A stretch of DNA of 9,876 nucleotides from Candidatus Woesearchaeota archaeon. Its GTDB lineage: Archaea; Nanobdellota; Nanobdellia; Woesearchaeales; JAHWHD01. Both the position numbers and the translations under genes were made by a program. The stretch is taken from assembly GCA_019323525.1 (NCBI GenBank), contig JAHWHD010000052.1, positions 1 to 9,876 on the forward strand. The letters run 5' to 3'. Positions 1-6,605 of the stretch are shown here, one piece after another; position 1 is the stretch's first letter, and every line of letters starts with the position of its first letter. The notes below the pieces were generated by a model. The model had not been told where the DNA came from. It searched no databases and saw nothing but the letters and a program-made list of their open reading frames with translations.

Positions 1-30
1 TTCAAAGGATGTTTCACTGTAGGCAGTTAA
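1..30 (+). CDS. Possible 3' end of an upstream gene (partial)
   Basis: Reading from base 1, nine sense codons are followed by TAA at 28-30, one base before the ATG at 32. The same 1-nt spacing separates the next two genes. No TATA box is visible in these 30 bases, which fits the gene at 32 being internal to an operon that enters from the left. A second frame also closes here (TAG at 20-22), so the frame is not certain. Nothing can be said about the product from so short a piece. Confidence 0.25.
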   Translation, partial: FKGCFTVGS

Positions 31-31
31 G

Positions 32-853
32 ATGGTACTAGAACAACTATACCCAATATCATGGATAGAGAAAAGGAAAGGTTATGCTTTTCTTATGGGG
101 ATTTCATATAGTATTCTAGGTATTTTTTCTGGGATGGTCATATTTCCTGATAATCCTGGTCTTGTATCTATTGCGTTCACATCTTTATTGTTATTGCCTT
201 CACTAAACAGGTTGCTTGCACTAGAAGAGAATGTAGAGGCAAGAAAACGGTTCTGGTCATTACAGTTCTTTAGAGAGCACTGGGATGTTGTAAAGATATA
301 CCTGTTCTTGTGGCTCGGTATAATGTTAACTTATGCGTTCTTTACTCTAGTACTTCCGCAGATGTCTTCTTCGCTGATATTTGCGCAGCAGGCAAGAGTT
401 GTCGGTGCTGGCATTGGAATTACAGGGTTTGGAGCAAGCTTTTCAAAGGTCTTTTTCAATAACTTATGGGTTTTACTTATAGTTTTGATAGCATCGTTCA
501 TATACGGTGCAGGTTCAATATTCGTGATTACATGGAACGCGTCTGTTTGGGGTGTGGTGTTTGGCTTGATAGCGCAGAATTCAGGCCAGCAGAATCCTTA
601 CATATATTTTATCCTGACGTTCATCGCAGTGCTTCCGCATTTGGTGGCTGAGGCAAGCAGTTATTTACTTGCTGCTGTGTCAGGAGGCGTGATATCGAAA
701 GCTGTCATAAGAGAGAAGTTCATGTCTTCAAGGTTTAAGAAGATAGTGACTGACGGGTTTTTGATATTCGGCATAGGTGTGTTGGTTCTGGTGATTGGTG
801 CGTATATCGAGGCAAGCGCATCTGGCACGATAATTTCGTTTTTCGGGCTTTAA
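32..853 (+). CDS. SpoIIM/DUF95-family multipass membrane protein
   Basis: This 273-aa integral membrane protein has hydrophobic stretches at about residues 18-38, 43-62, 88-108, 141-166, 168-183, 190-222 and 241-260. It resembles the SpoIIM (DUF95) family in two features: the NN pair at 143-144 opening a long hydrophobic segment that ends in WNASVWG (168-174), and the PH-x3-E element (P202, H203, E207) followed by a small-residue-rich helix. In sporulating Bacillus SpoIIM belongs to the peptidoglycan-remodelling complex of engulfment. Archaeal homologues have no established role and sporulation is not implied here. The start at 32 gives a charged N-terminus before the first span; the ribosome binding site is weak. 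The stop is 1 nt before the next gene's ATG, so co-transcription with the surface protein is likely. The family call is from motif memory, not a search. Confidence 0.72.
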   Translation: MVLEQLYPISWIEKRKGYAFLMGISYSILGIFSGMVIFPDNPGLVSIAFTSLLLLPSLNRLLALEENVEARKRFWSLQFFREHWDVVKIYLFLWLGIMLTYAFFTLVLPQMSSSLIFAQQARVVGAGIGITGFGASFSKVFFNNLWVLLIVLIASFIYGAGSIFVITWNASVWGVVFGLIAQNSGQQNPYIYFILTFIAVLPHLVAEASSYLLAAVSGGVISKAVIREKFMSSRFKKIVTDGFLIFGIGVLVLVIGAYIEASASGTIISFFGL

Positions 854-854
854 A

Positions 855-1772
855 ATGATAAAGTATTTAGTGATTATTGCGATCGTTGTACTGAGTGCGG
901 TAGTTTTTGTTAATGGACAGTATCCCCTGCAGATATACGGCACGCTTAGCCAGGGCGGTAATGTGATACCTGACGGTACAACTGTTTCTTTTGTTAAAGG
1001 AGGTATAACTTTGCTTACAACCACTACCAAGGATTCAAGGTATGGTTATGAAGAACCTGTGTTTATCGACGGAGAAGAGTTGAGTATCGGCGATACTATA
1101 GCTATTGAAGTGAACGGAAGAGAGGTTTATGAGCTAACCTATCTTGGGGGTGCAGATATAGGTATCGACCTTGAGATTCCTGCGAATGTTGAGATATCAG
1201 GAGCTGCAACTCTTTGTACGCCTAACTGGGAGTGCAGTGACTGGTCAGCGTGTATAAGCAGTGTCCAGACAAGGACGTGCGTTGACAGGAACAGGTGCGG
1301 TAATCTCGAGAGCAGGCCAGAGCAAGAGCAAAGGTGTACTGTTGCAGCTGCGCCAGTAACACCAACTCCGACAACCCCTACCACGCCAACAACGACAGTG
1401 CCCCAGCCTACAAGGCCTGAAACAGAGCCTGCGAACCTTGCATGGTTATGGTATGTTGGTGTTGTTATTTTAATTGTTCTTGTAGGGATTGTAGTAGTGA
1501 GGAGATACCAATACTATAGACATGTACCGTCACAACAACCGCACAGGTTTATACATTTATCATTAAGACACGGACATGATGAAAATAAGATAAAGGAAAG
1601 CCTGGCTGATAAGGGCTGGAAAAAGCAGCATGTTGATTCTGTAATACAGGTTGAGAAGTTAAGGCATTATGTTATTGACCAGCTTAACCAGGGGGTTGAC
1701 AAGGAAGAGCTTAGACAGTACCTTATAAATTATGGATGGAGCCCTGAGATAGTTAACGAAGTGATACCATGA
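855..1772 (+). CDS. Type I surface protein: signal peptide, TSP1-like Cys motif, Thr/Pro stalk, TM, cytosolic helical repeats
   Basis: The 305-aa product has a clear modular layout. Residues 1-21 form a hydrophobic signal peptide or anchor. Residues 22-118 look beta-rich, with YG, GDTIAIEVNG and similar strand-turn patterns. Residues 121-161 hold six cysteines (C121, C127, C133, C142, C148, C161) with NWECSDWSAC and QTRTC, a thrombospondin type 1-like signature. Residues 165-192 are a Thr/Pro-rich stalk, likely extended and possibly O-glycosylated. Residues 196-215 are a membrane span followed by arginines, so the tail should be cytosolic. The tail carries two similar helical repeats, about 232-264 and 271-303, each with an L-x2-G then GW-x4-V-x3-I pattern. 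The TSP1-like element is familiar from predicted DPANN surface proteins; its ligand is unknown. The gene starts 1 nt after the SpoIIM-family stop and overlaps the next gene by ATGA. Adhesion or sensing is inference. Confidence 0.85.
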   Translation: MIKYLVIIAIVVLSAVVFVNGQYPLQIYGTLSQGGNVIPDGTTVSFVKGGITLLTTTTKDSRYGYEEPVFIDGEELSIGDTIAIEVNGREVYELTYLGGADIGIDLEIPANVEISGAATLCTPNWECSDWSACISSVQTRTCVDRNRCGNLESRPEQEQRCTVAAAPVTPTPTTPTTPTTTVPQPTRPETEPANLAWLWYVGVVILIVLVGIVVVRRYQYYRHVPSQQPHRFIHLSLRHGHDENKIKESLADKGWKKQHVDSVIQVEKLRHYVIDQLNQGVDKEELRQYLINYGWSPEIVNEVIP

Positions 1773-2536
1773 AGTTTAAAGAAACGTTTTACAATTTAAA
1801 GAACAAGTACCTGGCAGCTGTGGTTGGCCTGGATATAGTGTTTGTAATGCTTTTCGGGTTTGTGTTTGAGTTTGCGAAACAGAACATTGCATTTGAGCTT
1901 GAGAATATAGTTAAGATTATAGGCGCTGCGTCTGTTGAGATTGCGCCAGGCGTGTTTGAGTATTCTACTCTGATAAGTTCATTAAAACAGTTGCCAGGCT
2001 TCACTGGAAGTTATCATTCGATAATATGGAACCTTGTGGTGATGATTATCTTGATATTTGTCTTATGGTGCACTCTTGAATCAGCTAGCTGGTGGTTCTC
2101 CTACAAACTGAACCATATCAAGATTGAGTTTGCAAAGTTTTTGAAACGATTCTTCTTTAAGTCAATACTGTACTTTGTCATAGTAACTCTTGGATTGTTC
2201 GTTACCATAAGGGTTGCTCTTGGGATTACACTGCAAGGGGCTGTTGATGCTGGATTGACAGTTTACACTTTCTTTGGAGGGTTTGTTGTCATACTATTGA
2301 TCTTGATGTTCTTAACTTATGGTAACATGGATAAGAAGCTATGGAAGATACTTAAGAACTGGAGACTGTTGTTGCTTACAATTGGAATGTTTGCTGCACT
2401 GTATTTGCTTGATCTTGGTGCAAAGTACATCGGAGGTTTGAACTATTATTTGATGCTGGTGTTTGGTGTTGTTATAATAATGCCTTACCTCACTTATATC
2501 AGGATGTTTATTATTAATGAGTTGAAAACTAAATGA
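1769..2536 (+). CDS. Six-span membrane protein of unknown function
   Basis: This 255-aa protein has about six hydrophobic segments, near residues 15-36, 84-104, 129-148, 163-184, 199-217 and 224-246, joined by Lys/Arg-rich loops (for example 112-131 and 189-199). The first loop, about 37-83, is the longest and less charged, so it may be external. No catalytic motif or family signature is recognised. The start overlaps the stop of the surface-protein gene as ATGA, with GTGAT three bases upstream of the ATG, a match to the anti-Shine-Dalgarno end of 16S rRNA. Translational coupling is therefore likely. The neighbourhood, a SpoIIM-family protein and a TSP1-like surface protein in one operon, suggests an envelope role, but nothing in the sequence specifies it. 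Confidence 0.82.
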   Translation: MKFKETFYNLKNKYLAAVVGLDIVFVMLFGFVFEFAKQNIAFELENIVKIIGAASVEIAPGVFEYSTLISSLKQLPGFTGSYHSIIWNLVVMIILIFVLWCTLESASWWFSYKLNHIKIEFAKFLKRFFFKSILYFVIVTLGLFVTIRVALGITLQGAVDAGLTVYTFFGGFVVILLILMFLTYGNMDKKLWKILKNWRLLLLTIGMFAALYLLDLGAKYIGGLNYYLMLVFGVVIIMPYLTYIRMFIINELKTK

Positions 2537-2586
2537 AGGGGCTTGTCGACGACCTTTATGTTATGGTAAAGGAGGAGACGTATTGA
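2533..2586 (+). CDS. Possible 17-aa mini-ORF overlapping the preceding stop
   Basis: An ATG at 2533 overlaps the preceding gene's TGA as ATGA, the same junction used between real genes here. It reads MKGLVDDLYVMVKEETY and then TGA. That stop overlaps a TTG at 2583-2585 that sits six bases after GGAGGA (2571-2576), the strongest ribosome-binding sequence in the window. From the TTG a second frame runs 12 codons (MRLLLKIKKTKQ) to TAA at 2621. The peptides may be real coupled miniproteins, a leader affecting enolase expression, or the remnant of a decayed gene. Length alone cannot separate these. Confidence 0.2.
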   Translation: MKGLVDDLYVMVKEETY

Positions 2587-2598
2587 GGTTGTTATTGA

Positions 2599-2654
2599 AA
2601 ATTAAAAAAACAAAACAATAAAAAAATCAAGAATAAAAATAATAACATAAAAAA
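2599..2654 (+). promoter_or_regulatory. A-rich leader/promoter region of the enolase gene
   Basis: About 55 bases directly before the enolase ATG are mostly A with scattered T and very few G or C, and they lack a Shine-Dalgarno sequence. AATAAAAA-type stretches near 2617-2626 and 2632-2639 could act as TATA elements, but the region is too uniform to pick one. An A-rich, unstructured 5' leader could also help initiation without a ribosome binding site. No plus-strand T-run ends the preceding operon, so read-through into enolase is possible. Confidence 0.35.
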
Positions 2655-3878
2655 ATGAAAATTACCAAGATAAAGGGAAGAGAGGTACTTGACTCTAGAG
2701 GCAACCCTACGCTTGAGGTAGAGGTTACAGCTGGGAAAGTAACTGGGACTGCTATGGTTCCTAGCGGTGCTTCTACAGGCAAGCACGAGGCTCTTGAGCT
2801 AAGGGATAAGGATAAACGGTATTTTGGTAAAGGGGTTCTTAAGGCACGGGATAATGTTAACAGGATATCTAAGAAGGTTATTGGCATGGATGTTTCCAGG
2901 CAGGATGATATCGACGATGAGATGGTTGCTCTTGATGGAACTCCTGACAAGTCTAGGCTGGGAGCTAATGCAATCCTGGGTGTAAGCTTGGCAGTGGCAA
3001 GGACTGCTGCGATGCTTAAAGGAAAAGAGTTGTACGAGTATCTTGGTACAAGCTATAAGCTTCCTGTGCTGTTTGCAAATATTATCAATGGAGGCAGGCA
3101 TGCTGGTAATGAACTTGAGTTCCAGGAGTTCATGATAGCTCCTGTAAAAGCTAAGTCGTTTCCTGAATCTGTAAGGATTGTCTCAGAGGTTTACCATCAG
3201 CTGCAGAAGATCGTGTTACGTAATTTTGGAAAGAACGCTGTTAATGTAGGAGATGAAGGAGGGTTTGCACCTCCTATATCAAGGCCTACGCAGGCTTTGA
3301 GGATGATAGAGAAAGCTGTTGACGAGCTCGGGTATAACAAAGAGGTAAGGTTTGCTATTGATGTTGCTGCGTCTGAGTTCTATAAGAAAGGGTATTATCA
3401 TCTTGAGAATAAAAAGTTAACATCTGATAAGTTGCTCGATTATTATGAACGTCTTATAAACCAGTACCCTGAGATAATATCTATAGAAGACCCTTTTGAC
3501 CAGGACGATTTTGTTGGTTTTAACAGTATAACAAAGAATATAAATGTTCAAATAGTAGGAGATGATTTACTAGTAACGAACATAAAAAGGCTAAGGACTG
3601 CTATCAGAGAGAAGCTGTGTAATGCTTTGCTCTTAAAAGTTAACCAGATCGGCACGCTTTCAGAGGCAATGGAAGCTGCAAACTTAGCTTTAAAGAACAA
3701 GTTTAAAGTCATGGTCTCGCATCGTTCAGGAGAGACAGAGGATACCTTTATAGCGGACCTTGCAGTTGCTTTAGGATGCGGACAGATAAAGTTAGGAGCC
3801 CCTTGTCGCGGTGAAAGGACTGCTAAATATAACAGGTTGTTGAGGATATCAGAGAGTGTTAAGAGGTTTGGGTTATGA
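2655..3878 (+). CDS. eno: Enolase (2-phosphoglycerate dehydratase, EC 4.2.1.11)
   Basis: Enolase interconverts 2-phosphoglycerate and phosphoenolpyruvate with Mg2+ in the cytosol. At 407 aa it is near the usual length. The N-terminal domain has REVLDSRGNPTLEVEV (9-24) and the mobile loop SGASTGKHE (37-45). The barrel has INGGRHAGNELEFQEFM (144-160), with the HAGN form typical of archaeal enolases. The catalytic set is complete by comparison with yeast and E. coli: general acid E201 in GDEGGFAP; metal ligands D236 (AIDVAASEFY), E278 (SIEDPFDQDD) and D303 (VGDDL); general base K328 (LLLKVNQIGT); H356, R357 and S358 in SHRSGETED; and K379 in GQIKLGAPCR. It should be active. There is no ribosome binding site before the ATG and the leader is A-rich. 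Its stop overlaps the following gene as ATGA, and the enzyme for the preceding glycolytic step lies two genes downstream. Confidence 0.98.
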   Translation: MKITKIKGREVLDSRGNPTLEVEVTAGKVTGTAMVPSGASTGKHEALELRDKDKRYFGKGVLKARDNVNRISKKVIGMDVSRQDDIDDEMVALDGTPDKSRLGANAILGVSLAVARTAAMLKGKELYEYLGTSYKLPVLFANIINGGRHAGNELEFQEFMIAPVKAKSFPESVRIVSEVYHQLQKIVLRNFGKNAVNVGDEGGFAPPISRPTQALRMIEKAVDELGYNKEVRFAIDVAASEFYKKGYYHLENKKLTSDKLLDYYERLINQYPEIISIEDPFDQDDFVGFNSITKNINVQIVGDDLLVTNIKRLRTAIREKLCNALLLKVNQIGTLSEAMEAANLALKNKFKVMVSHRSGETEDTFIADLAVALGCGQIKLGAPCRGERTAKYNRLLRISESVKRFGL

Positions 3879-4300
3879 GTATTGAAAGTTTAAGACAAGA
3901 GGTAGAAATGGTTTATGGAGATTATAGACGTGCACAAAGTAATTTTAGAAATCTGGAGATGAGTTCAGAAAGAGGTTTAAAACGTAAAGAAAAAGCTTGC
4001 GATAGAATTGATAGGAAAGTGGTTAGCTATGTAAGTGGTGTTCTTGGAGAAATCTTAGCACACCCAAAATATGACAGGATAACTTCATGGTATCTTAAAG
4101 CGAATAGAGATAATGGAAGGTTCTGGAATGTTTGTGTACACATAACTGAGATAGATGGAGAACCGCTTACGATTGAGAAGCTTGAAGATCAAGAGGATGG
4201 TCCTAGGTTAATGGCTTTGAATGCTGAACTATCTGATGAAGTTAGAAGAGCGAGTAAACCTTTTAAAGCAACTTCGATTTATCATACAAATAGAGAATAA
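3875..4300 (+). CDS. Hypothetical protein, 141 aa, between enolase and GpmI
   Basis: I do not recognise this soluble protein; it has no signal peptide or membrane span. Residues 1-60 are rich in E, R, K and S and probably form helices. About 70-105 has alternating hydrophobics and turns (SWYLKANRD, FWNVCVHITEIDGEPL) suggesting a small beta-sheet, and 108-128 looks helical. There is a single cysteine besides C42 (C87), and no zinc or nucleotide-binding motif. The start overlaps the enolase stop as ATGA, with AGAGGT about seven bases upstream, so translation is likely coupled to enolase. It ends 1 nt before the gpmI ATG. Its place between two consecutive glycolytic enzymes could mean a regulatory or assembly partner, or just chance insertion. 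Codon choice looks more A/T-leaning (many AGA, AAA, GAT) than in enolase, a qualitative impression only. Confidence 0.8.
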   Translation: MSIESLRQEVEMVYGDYRRAQSNFRNLEMSSERGLKRKEKACDRIDRKVVSYVSGVLGEILAHPKYDRITSWYLKANRDNGRFWNVCVHITEIDGEPLTIEKLEDQEDGPRLMALNAELSDEVRRASKPFKATSIYHTNRE

Positions 4301-4301
4301 A

Positions 4302-5789
4302 ATGAAAAAAGTAGTACTAATAGTTTTAGACGGATACGGTATAAGAAAGAGACAGCAGGGTAATGCTATAGCTATTGCTAACACTCCTAACATGGATAGA
4401 CTCTGGCAGGATTATCCGCATACTATGTTAAAGGCTTCAGGTCTGGCAGTCGGTCTTCCAAAGAATGTTATAGGAAACTCTGAAGCTGGCCATGAAAATC
4501 TTGGTGCAGGACGGATATATGAACAGGAATTCTTGACAATCTCTAAAGATATTAAAAATGGTAAGTTTTTTGAACAGAAATTTCTTGTAAAGGCTGCAAA
4601 GACTAAAGGGGTTTTGCATTTGATGGGTTTGCTTTCGATAGGAGGAGTTCATTCTCATATTGATCATCTGTTTGCTCTTATTGAACTTGCTAAGAAATAT
4701 GAAACACAGATCAAGGTTCATGCTTTTTTAGACGGAAGGGATATGCCTGCAAAGTCTGCAAAAAAGCTGATTAAAAGATTAGAGAAAAAGTTGAAAGGCA
4801 TAGGTGAGATTGCCACTATCTCTGGAAGGTTCTATGCTATGGACAGGGACCATAGATGGGACAGGACTGAAAAGGTCTATAATCTTCTTGTAACTGGAGA
4901 AGGGGTTTATCATAAGAATGCTTTGACAGCGCTTAAGGAAAGTTATGCCAAGAACGAGAGTGATGAGTTTGTGACTCCAAAGATTGTTGGAAAGAAGTTC
5001 CATGGAATAACTGATAATGATGCTGTTATCTTTTTTAATTTCAGGCCTGACAGAGCAAGGCAGTTGACAGAAGCGTTTATAATGGATGATTTTAAGGCGT
5101 TTAAACGTAAGAAAAGACCAAAACCGTACTTTGTTACAATGACTGAGTATGATGCTGATTATAAGGTAGATTGCGTGTATAAAAGGCCTGATATCAAGAA
5201 TATAATGGGCCTGGTCTTGGAGAAGCATAAGGTTAAGCAGCTGCGGATATCTGAGACTGAGAAGTATGCGCATGTCACATATTTTTTTGACAATGGTAGA
5301 GAGGAACCGTTTGAAGGCTCTGACTGGGTTATTGTGCCTTCGCCAAAGGTAAAGACTTATGACCAGAGGCCTGAGATGAGCGCCAGAGAGGTTACTGAGA
5401 AGCTTGTTAAAGCTATCAACTCTAAAAAATACGGGTTTGTTTTAGTCAATCTTAATAACTGCGACATGGTAGGGCATACAGGCAACATAGACGCTACTGT
5501 GGCAGGTGTTGAGGTTGTGGACGAGTGCGTTGGAATGATAGTTGAGGCGTGCAAGAACAATGACTATGTCTGTGTCATCACAGCTGACCACGGTAATGCT
5601 GAGGAGTTAGTGGATAACAAAGGTGTGCCGCATACTGACCATTCAACTAATCCAGTGCCGATAATCATAGTAGGATATGATTGCAGGTTAAGAAGTTCTG
5701 GTGTACTGGGAGATGTTGCACCCACTATCCTGAAGATAATGGGGATTGAGATTCCTAAAGAGATGACTGGTAGTGTGTTGGTGAAGTAG
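4302..5789 (+). CDS. gpmI: 2,3-bisphosphoglycerate-independent phosphoglycerate mutase (EC 5.4.2.12)
   Basis: This alkaline-phosphatase-superfamily enzyme interconverts 3- and 2-phosphoglycerate through a phosphoserine intermediate and two Mn2+. At 495 aa it is close to the usual ~510. Metal ligands and nucleophile are all visible: D10 (VLDGYG), S60 (nucleophile, GNSEAGH), D388 and H392 (CDMVGHTG), D429 and H430 (TADHGN), and H447 (HTDHSTNPVP). Substrate residues are also present: H118, the DGRD motif 144-147, R176 and R182 (SGRFYAMDRDHRWDR), R248 and R251 (NFRPDRARQLT), and K321 (ETEKYAHVT). I chose the ATG at 4302 because VVLIVLDGYG must begin near residue 4. An in-frame ATG at 4221 would add 27 unrelated residues inside the preceding gene. 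No ribosome binding site is evident. Many archaea use the distinct ApgM family instead, so the bacterial-type GpmI here is notable but not unprecedented. Confidence 0.97.
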   Translation: MKKVVLIVLDGYGIRKRQQGNAIAIANTPNMDRLWQDYPHTMLKASGLAVGLPKNVIGNSEAGHENLGAGRIYEQEFLTISKDIKNGKFFEQKFLVKAAKTKGVLHLMGLLSIGGVHSHIDHLFALIELAKKYETQIKVHAFLDGRDMPAKSAKKLIKRLEKKLKGIGEIATISGRFYAMDRDHRWDRTEKVYNLLVTGEGVYHKNALTALKESYAKNESDEFVTPKIVGKKFHGITDNDAVIFFNFRPDRARQLTEAFIMDDFKAFKRKKRPKPYFVTMTEYDADYKVDCVYKRPDIKNIMGLVLEKHKVKQLRISETEKYAHVTYFFDNGREEPFEGSDWVIVPSPKVKTYDQRPEMSAREVTEKLVKAINSKKYGFVLVNLNNCDMVGHTGNIDATVAGVEVVDECVGMIVEACKNNDYVCVITADHGNAEELVDNKGVPHTDHSTNPVPIIIVGYDCRLRSSGVLGDVAPTILKIMGIEIPKEMTGSVLVK

Positions 5790-5795
5790 AAAATT

Positions 5796-6191
5796 CTAAA
5801 TATTGATTATCCCTGAACCGCAGTTAGGGCAGACGTTAGGGTAATGCTTTGCCTTGTTGTACACAAAAACGTATTTGCACTTGAAACATTTGTAGTTGAC
5901 CTTGTCTCCGTGGACCTGCAGCTCTCTTCTGACAGATGAGAGAGCTATCTGTTTTTCCCTTTGGGCTCTTTCAAGGTACTCGTCATCCTCGTCCCAGCCG
6001 GGAGGCCTGTTCCTGAACACAGAAATCTTGTTCTCAGGCTCGACGATCTTTGTCTTTTTAGCTTCGCTATTCTTTCTCTCCTTTACACAGTGAGGGCATA
6101 CCATTAACCTGTAAACATGGTCAAGGACAAATTCTGAGGCAGGAGCTGTTTTTCCGCATCTCCTGCATTTGACATGGATGGAATCTGCCAT
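5796..6191 (-). CDS. Double zinc-ribbon protein, 131 aa
   Basis: This small cytosolic protein has two predicted zinc-binding knuckle sets. The N-terminal set is C9/C12 with C32/C35 (KCRRCGK and VCPHCVKE). The C-terminal set is C102/C105 with C121/C124 (KCFKCKY and CPNCGSG). The linker, 40-98, is charged and probably helical, with WDEDDEYLERAQREK near its middle. Such paired ribbons occur in nucleic-acid-binding and ribosome- or transcription-associated proteins, but no specific family is recognised. It follows the upstream 105-aa paralogue by 2 nt, with GAGGAT (minus strand, 6197-6202) five bases before the ATG. Its stop is 6 bp from the gpmI stop on the other strand, with no clear terminator between them. 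DNA or RNA binding is inference. Confidence 0.85.
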   Translation of the reverse strand: MADSIHVKCRRCGKTAPASEFVLDHVYRLMVCPHCVKERKNSEAKKTKIVEPENKISVFRNRPPGWDEDDEYLERAQREKQIALSSVRRELQVHGDKVNYKCFKCKYVFVYNKAKHYPNVCPNCGSGIINI

Positions 6192-6193
6192 TT

Positions 6194-6511
6194 TTAATCC
6201 TCTATACTGTTAAGAATCTCTGCAGCTGTACGCTGTTTTTTCTCAATAACCTGGTCGTCCCTGCCGCAGTACGGGCATCTAACATGGGATAGAACATCGT
6301 GCCTGAAATTGTACTTGCACCTTTTGCAGAAGAATTCTTGTTTTTTTATCCTGTTTGCAGATGAGTAAGGAAGCCTTGATTCTATGTTTGTCCTCTTCTC
6401 AAGACAGAGAGAGCAGATCAACATCTTTGAGTCCTTGCCTTTTGGTATGTACGTTACATTAGAAAGGTTTGTTGGCTTTCTACAGAGTTCGCACGTGGCT
6501 TTTTGGTTCAT
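6194..6511 (-). CDS. Double zinc-ribbon protein, 105 aa, paralogue of its neighbour
   Basis: The layout matches the adjacent 131-aa protein: an N-terminal set C7/C10 with C33/C36 (CELCRKP and ICSLCLEKR), a short basic linker, and a C-terminal set C62/C65 with C79/C82 (FFCKRCKYNF and CPYCGRDD). The C-terminal ribbons of both proteins share a C-x2-CKY-x-F/V core, supporting tandem duplication and divergence. A charged tail, about 84-105, ends in AAEILNSIED. It is the first gene of a two-gene operon. A TATA-like box ends 21 nt before the ATG and no Shine-Dalgarno is present, so the mRNA may be leaderless. Function is unknown; a nucleic-acid-binding or transcription-related role is a guess from the fold type. 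Confidence 0.85.
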   Translation of the reverse strand: MNQKATCELCRKPTNLSNVTYIPKGKDSKMLICSLCLEKRTNIESRLPYSSANRIKKQEFFCKRCKYNFRHDVLSHVRCPYCGRDDQVIEKKQRTAAEILNSIED

Positions 6512-6532
6512 ACCCAGTACTTAGCACTTTGG

Positions 6533-6540
6533 ATTTTAAT
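6533..6540 (-). promoter_or_regulatory. TATA box of the zinc-ribbon operon
   Basis: On the minus strand the box reads ATTAAAAT and ends 21 nt before the ATG at 6511. Archaeal TATA boxes are centred about 26-27 nt before the transcription start, so transcription should begin at or within a few bases of the ATG. This fits the lack of a ribosome binding site. Confidence 0.55.
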
Positions 6541-6587
6541 ACTTTATTGTTTTGTGTGTGAATCTAATTATTTGCATATTTAGAAGT

Positions 6588-6605
6588 AAGAGAAAATAAA
6601 AAAAA
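6588..6605 (-). terminator. T-run terminator of the four-gene minus operon
   Basis: Immediately after the stop codon of the 216-aa gene the minus strand reads T8-A-T4-C-T-C-T-T. Oligo-T tracts without a stem-loop are the usual intrinsic termination signal in archaea. The rest of the gap, 6541-6587, holds no gene that I can see. Confidence 0.65.

Noticed and set aside
466..651. 61-codon plus-strand frame within the SpoIIM-family gene
   Set aside because: It lies in an alternative frame of a longer membrane protein, with no ribosome binding site and no recognisable feature.
1365..1425. Short DNA repeats rich in ACN and CCN codons, considered as a tandem repeat element
   Set aside because: They are simply the codons of the Thr/Pro stalk of the surface protein and keep its reading frame.
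2627..3101. Minus-strand frames over the start of enolase
   Set aside because: They are antisense shadows of the conserved enolase coding sequence, and one of them begins in the A-rich leader.
4221..4301. Longer start for the phosphoglycerate mutase (27 extra residues)
   Set aside because: The added residues lie inside the 141-aa gene, resemble no GpmI N-terminus, and the conserved VLDGYG core is placed correctly by the ATG at 4302.
4779..5273. 164-codon open frame on the minus strand inside gpmI
   Set aside because: It is antisense to highly conserved gpmI sequence, has low-complexity Leu/Ile/Ser composition, no ribosome binding site or promoter, and is explained by codon structure of the real gene.
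6512..6605. Possible tRNA or small RNA in the gap between the two minus-strand operons
   Set aside because: I see no cloverleaf or T-loop sequence; the gap is accounted for by a terminator and a TATA box.
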